Assembly: GCA_947478535.1 (NCBI GenBank)
Contig: CANJXD010000327.1
Span: 1 to 6,745, forward strand
DNA: 6,745 bases
Direction: 5' to 3'
From: Acetobacteraceae bacterium
Lineage (GTDB): Bacteria; Pseudomonadota; Alphaproteobacteria; Acetobacterales; Acetobacteraceae
A model generated the notes under the pieces. That model was not told the DNA's origin and did no database searches. It saw only the letters and a list, made by a program, of their open reading frames with translations. This document shows, piece after piece, positions 6,221-6,745 of this stretch. Made by a program: the position numbers and the translations under genes. Position 1 is the first letter of the stretch, and every line of letters begins with the position of its first letter.

Positions 6221-6745
6221 TGCGCCGCCTCCGCCGCCCAACGCTGCACCACGGCGCAGGCACTGGCAAAATCGTCCATCCGCATCGCTTCCTTCGGATT
6301 GTGGCTGCCATGCTGGTTGCGCACGAACAGCATCGCGGCGGGGATGCCCGCCATGGCGAAGGCGGCGGCATCGTGCCCCGCGCCGCTCGCCATCGAGATA
6401 TGCTTGATGCCGAGCGCGTCGGCGGCTTTCGCCAGACCGGCGCGGATGGCGGCATCCATCGGGGCGGCGCGGCTCGTCGTCTCGCGCCCCAGGTCGAAGG
6501 TCACGCCGCGGCGGGCCTCGATGTCCGGCACGGCCTCGTACAGCGTCTCCATCAGCGCATCGACGCTGTGCGGGTTGACGCTGCGGACATCGAGCTGGAA
6601 TTGCGCCTCGCCGGCGATCTTGGTGAAGCCGGCCTCGGCCGTCGTGCCCATGACGCAGAAGGTGCACACCAGCGCGTGGCCCTGGGCTTCCAGTTGCGTC
6701 CAGCGTTCATCGCAGCGGAAGGCGAGTTCGGCCAGCGCGATGGCC
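6217..6745 (-). CDS. M20-family N-carbamoyl-L-amino acid hydrolase / allantoate amidohydrolase, N-terminus beyond the right edge
   Basis: About 175 C-terminal residues are visible; the family is usually about 410-420 residues, so more than half is missing. The visible part begins in the dimerisation (lid) domain, with WTQLEAQGHALVCTFCVMGTTAEAG, then KIAGEAQFQLDVRSVNPHSVDALMETLY. It then returns to the catalytic domain with MASGAGHDAAAFAMAGIPAAMLFVRNQHGSHNPKEAMRMDDFASA. The histidine of GSHNPKEA is the expected last zinc ligand, and SGAGHDA is the usual substrate-side loop. Family enzymes hydrolyse N-carbamoyl-L-amino acids, ureidopropionate or allantoate to release ammonia and CO2. Next to hyuA and hyuB, the carbamoyl-amino acid role is the natural reading: it would act after ring opening of a hydantoin. 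The stop overlaps the hyuA GTG by 4 nt, which supports co-translation. HyuC would be the name in classical hydantoin operons, but I leave the symbol blank because allantoate amidohydrolase cannot be excluded. Confidence 0.88.
   Translation of the reverse strand, partial: AIALAELAFRCDERWTQLEAQGHALVCTFCVMGTTAEAGFTKIAGEAQFQLDVRSVNPHSVDALMETLYEAVPDIEARRGVTFDLGRETTSRAAPMDAAIRAGLAKAADALGIKHISMASGAGHDAAAFAMAGIPAAMLFVRNQHGSHNPKEAMRMDDFASACAVVQRWAAEAAQ
6228..6232 (-). promoter_or_regulatory. Shine-Dalgarno of hyuA, deciding the GTG start
   Basis: GGAGG on the minus strand lies within the end of the M20 hydrolase gene, 7 nt before the GTG at 6220 but 16 nt before the ATG at 6211. The spacing favours GTG as the real start. 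Confidence 0.6.

Noticed and set aside
6221..6667. N-terminal extension of hyuA to a start at 6667
   Set aside because: The extra part overlaps the M20 hydrolase gene in another frame and has the arginine-rich look of a shadow frame. The HyuA family begins a few residues before the DIGGTFTD motif, and a good SD precedes the GTG at 6220.

Overview
The window is uniformly GC-rich, its codons nearly always end in G or C, and every real gene lies on the minus strand. Gene content and base composition suggest an alphaproteobacterium, possibly of the Acetobacteraceae/Rhodospirillales type. That assignment is an inference from composition and gene style, since no marker gene is present.

In transcription order (right to left) the layout is: (1) the C-terminal part of an M20-family N-carbamoyl-L-amino acid hydrolase or allantoate amidohydrolase, cut by the right edge; (2) a complete HyuA-type hydantoinase/oxoprolinase subunit; (3) a complete HyuB-type subunit; (4) a 68-nt gap with a perfect inverted repeat; (5) a ParD-like antitoxin; (6) a ParE-like toxin; (7) a complete N-acyl-D-amino acid deacylase (D-aminoacylase); (8) the N-terminal part of an unrecognised single-pass membrane protein, cut by the left edge. 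Genes 1-3 overlap by 1-4 nt, genes 5-6 overlap by 4 nt, and gene 7 starts 9 nt after gene 6. The whole window can therefore be read as one transcription unit, or as two units split at the 68-nt gap.

The metabolic genes form a coherent amide-hydrolysing set. HyuA and HyuB would together open a cyclic amide (hydantoin, oxoproline or lactam type) at the cost of ATP. The M20 enzyme would remove a carbamoyl or ureido group from the product, and the D-aminoacylase would release D-amino acids from N-acyl forms. The true substrates cannot be read from sequence.

The most unusual part is the ParDE-type toxin-antitoxin pair between hyuB and the D-aminoacylase gene. A perfect 10-bp hairpin contains the antitoxin's Shine-Dalgarno sequence, and the toxin's stop codon lies inside the ribosome-binding site of the D-aminoacylase. 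No RNA gene, CRISPR array, insertion sequence or attachment site was seen, and no stretch over 300 nt lacks a gene.
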